A stretch of DNA of 6,032 nucleotides from a bacterium (GTDB lineage Bacteria; Bacillota; Clostridia; Oscillospirales; Acutalibacteraceae): NCBI GenBank assembly GCA_020625635.1, contig JAHLBL010000109.1, positions 1 through 6,032 of the forward strand. Reading direction: 5' to 3'. Position 1 is the stretch's first letter. Each line of letters opens with the position of its first letter. Below, one piece after another: positions 5,508-6,032 of this stretch. Below the pieces are notes generated by a model that was not told where the DNA came from, did no database searches, and saw nothing but the letters and a program-made list of their open reading frames with translations. Position numbers and translations under genes: made by a program.

Positions 5508-5591
5508 GCGAGCGTGCTGGAATAGGCAGACAGGCACGTTTGAGGGGCGTGTGTCTTTGACGTACGGGTTCAAGTCCCGTCGCTCGCACCA
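5508..5591 (+). tRNA. tRNA-Leu, anticodon GAG
   Basis: A complete class II cloverleaf with encoded CCA is visible. The acceptor stem pairs GCGAGCG (5508-5514) with CGCTCGC (5581-5587), followed by discriminator A and CCA. The D stem pairs CTG (5517-5519) with CAG (5531-5533). The anticodon stem pairs CACGT (5535-5539) with GCGTG (5547-5551), enclosing loop TTGAGGG with anticodon GAG at 5542-5544, U33 before it and G37 after it. The long variable arm has GTC/GAC (5553-5555/5559-5561). The T arm pairs ACGGG with CCCGT around TTCAAGT. It should read CUC and CUU leucine codons. It has its own promoter and terminator. A tyrosine recombinase gene lies just downstream facing its 3' end, so the 3' half may serve as an integration site. 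Confidence 0.97.
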
Positions 5592-5600
5592 ATACTCTTG

Positions 5601-5644
5601 AATCTCGGAAGTCACTTTTTATGGGGCTTTCGAGATTTCTTTTT
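5601..5644 (+). terminator. Intrinsic terminator after tRNA-Leu
   Basis: AATCTCGGAAG (5601-5611) pairs with CTTTCGAGATT (5627-5637) as an 11-bp stem with one G-U pair, extendable by two pairs, and is followed by TCTTTTT. The orientation suits the tRNA; on the minus strand no U-run follows, so it would not stop the integrase transcript equally well. Confidence 0.85.
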
Positions 5645-5661
5645 GTCCTCAAATGTGCCTG

Positions 5662-5684
5662 TGTTCATTATTTTGTTCATTATT
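5662..5684 (+). repeat. Two 11-bp direct repeats, TGTTCATTATT
   Basis: Copies at 5662-5672 and 5674-5684 are identical, with one base between them (12-bp period, about one helical turn). They lie 40 nt beyond the integrase stop, toward the tRNA. The placement resembles arm-type or accessory-protein sites of tyrosine recombinase elements; this is inference. Confidence 0.65.
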
Positions 5685-5723
5685 CTGCATATAGCAATAA
5701 CAATTACTAATATAAAATTGATT

Positions 5724-6032
5724 TTAACTGATTAATTCAGCTACGGTATTCATGGCTTTTTTGTTGACTGCATCAACAGAGTGCGTGTACAGATTTATTG
5801 TTGTGCTTGTCTGTGAGTGTCCTAAAATTGATGAAATCGTTTTAAAATCAGCTCCATTTGTAATCGCCAATGTGGCGAATGTATGCCTGAAAGAGTGAAG
5901 CCCATAAAAGTGTAGCCCCTCACGCTCACAAAAACGCTTTAACCAAGTATAAGGTGTATTCGGATTCATAGGTAAACCGTTCCATTGTGTGAATAATCTA
6001 TCCGATTTATGCCAACTATCGCCAAGCATTTT
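5724..6032 (-). CDS. Tyrosine recombinase / phage-type integrase, C-terminal part (5' end beyond window)
   Basis: The frame is open through the right edge, so the Met encoded at 6029-6027 is internal and only about the last 102 residues are seen. Counted from that Met, the catalytic-domain boxes are present: LHSFRHTF (His45 and Arg48, the HxxR box), ILGHS (His71) and the nucleophile Tyr81 in INLYTHS. Box I Arg, the core-binding domain and any arm-binding domain lie outside. Enzymes of this class integrate and excise phages, integrative conjugative elements and genomic islands, commonly at tRNA genes. The stop faces the 3' end of tRNA-Leu, 132 nt away. Four sequence rows of the gene average near 40% G+C by hand count, against about 50% in two rows sampled from core genes, mildly supporting transfer. 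The parent element type cannot be told from this fragment. Confidence 0.93.
   Translation of the reverse strand, partial: KMLGDSWHKSDRLFTQWNGLPMNPNTPYTWLKRFCEREGLHFYGLHSFRHTFATLAITNGADFKTISSILGHSQTSTTINLYTHSVDAVNKKAMNTVAELIS

Larger units (their letters stand above)
5592..5723. other. AT-rich gap between tRNA-Leu and integrase gene; probable element-end region
   Basis: No gene is seen. The gap holds the tRNA terminator, then two direct repeats (5662-5684) and an AT-rich stretch up to the integrase stop; the row 5701-5760 has 15 G/C of 60 by hand count. If the recombinase integrated its element at the tRNA 3' end, this gap is the inner side of an attachment site. The att core cannot be defined without the other end of the element. 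Confidence 0.5.

Noticed and set aside
5293..5652. Minus-strand open frames across the tRNA-Leu gene
   Set aside because: They are translations of the antisense of the tRNA and flanks, giving the familiar spurious ATGLEPVRQRHTPLKR-type peptide; there is no ribosome binding site and they overlap the well-supported DUF4250 gene, tRNA and terminator.
1..6032. CRISPR arrays, insertion sequences, toxin-antitoxin or defence systems
   Set aside because: No spaced repeats, transposase or paired small toxin/antitoxin genes are seen; the only mobile-element gene is the partial integrase at the right edge.

Overview
The window looks like chromosomal DNA of a Bacillota bacterium, most likely a gut-type clostridium (Ruminococcus/Oscillospiraceae-like; an inference from gene content, not proven). 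The clues are a ribosomal L27 with a cleavable N-terminal extension next to its Prp protease, an L21-type leader, a YmfF/YmfH-like M16 pair, a small DUF4250-type protein and strong AGGAGG ribosome binding sites.

Positions 1-5040 are all read on the minus strand as two transcription units. The upstream unit starts from an extended -10 promoter near 5069. It encodes two M16 peptidase-family proteins (a non-catalytic YmfF-like protein, then a YmfH-like protein with an HxxEH zinc motif), lgt (prolipoprotein diacylglyceryl transferase) and folD (C1-tetrahydrofolate metabolism). These genes are 4-nt overlapping, 3 nt apart and 35-nt overlapping, so they are very probably translationally coupled. 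No terminator is visible after folD. A new strong promoter (TTGACA-17-TATAGT, 786-814) then starts the ribosomal unit: an L21-leader-like RNA (699-780), rplU, prp and the first 23 codons of rpmA, which runs off the left edge.

The 190-bp gap at 5041-5230 holds divergent promoters. To the right, on the plus strand, a structured 5' leader of about 80 nt precedes a 58-residue DUF4250-type gene. Next comes a tRNA-Leu(GAG) gene with its own consensus promoter and a strong intrinsic terminator.

From the tRNA to the right edge the sequence looks like the end of an integrated element. A tyrosine recombinase gene, incomplete at its 5' end, points toward the tRNA 3' end, with an AT-rich gap containing two 11-bp direct repeats between them. 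Most of the window is ordinary core genome. The parts most worth a second look are the tRNA/integrase junction, the structured leader of the DUF4250 gene, and the palindrome inside the L21 promoter.
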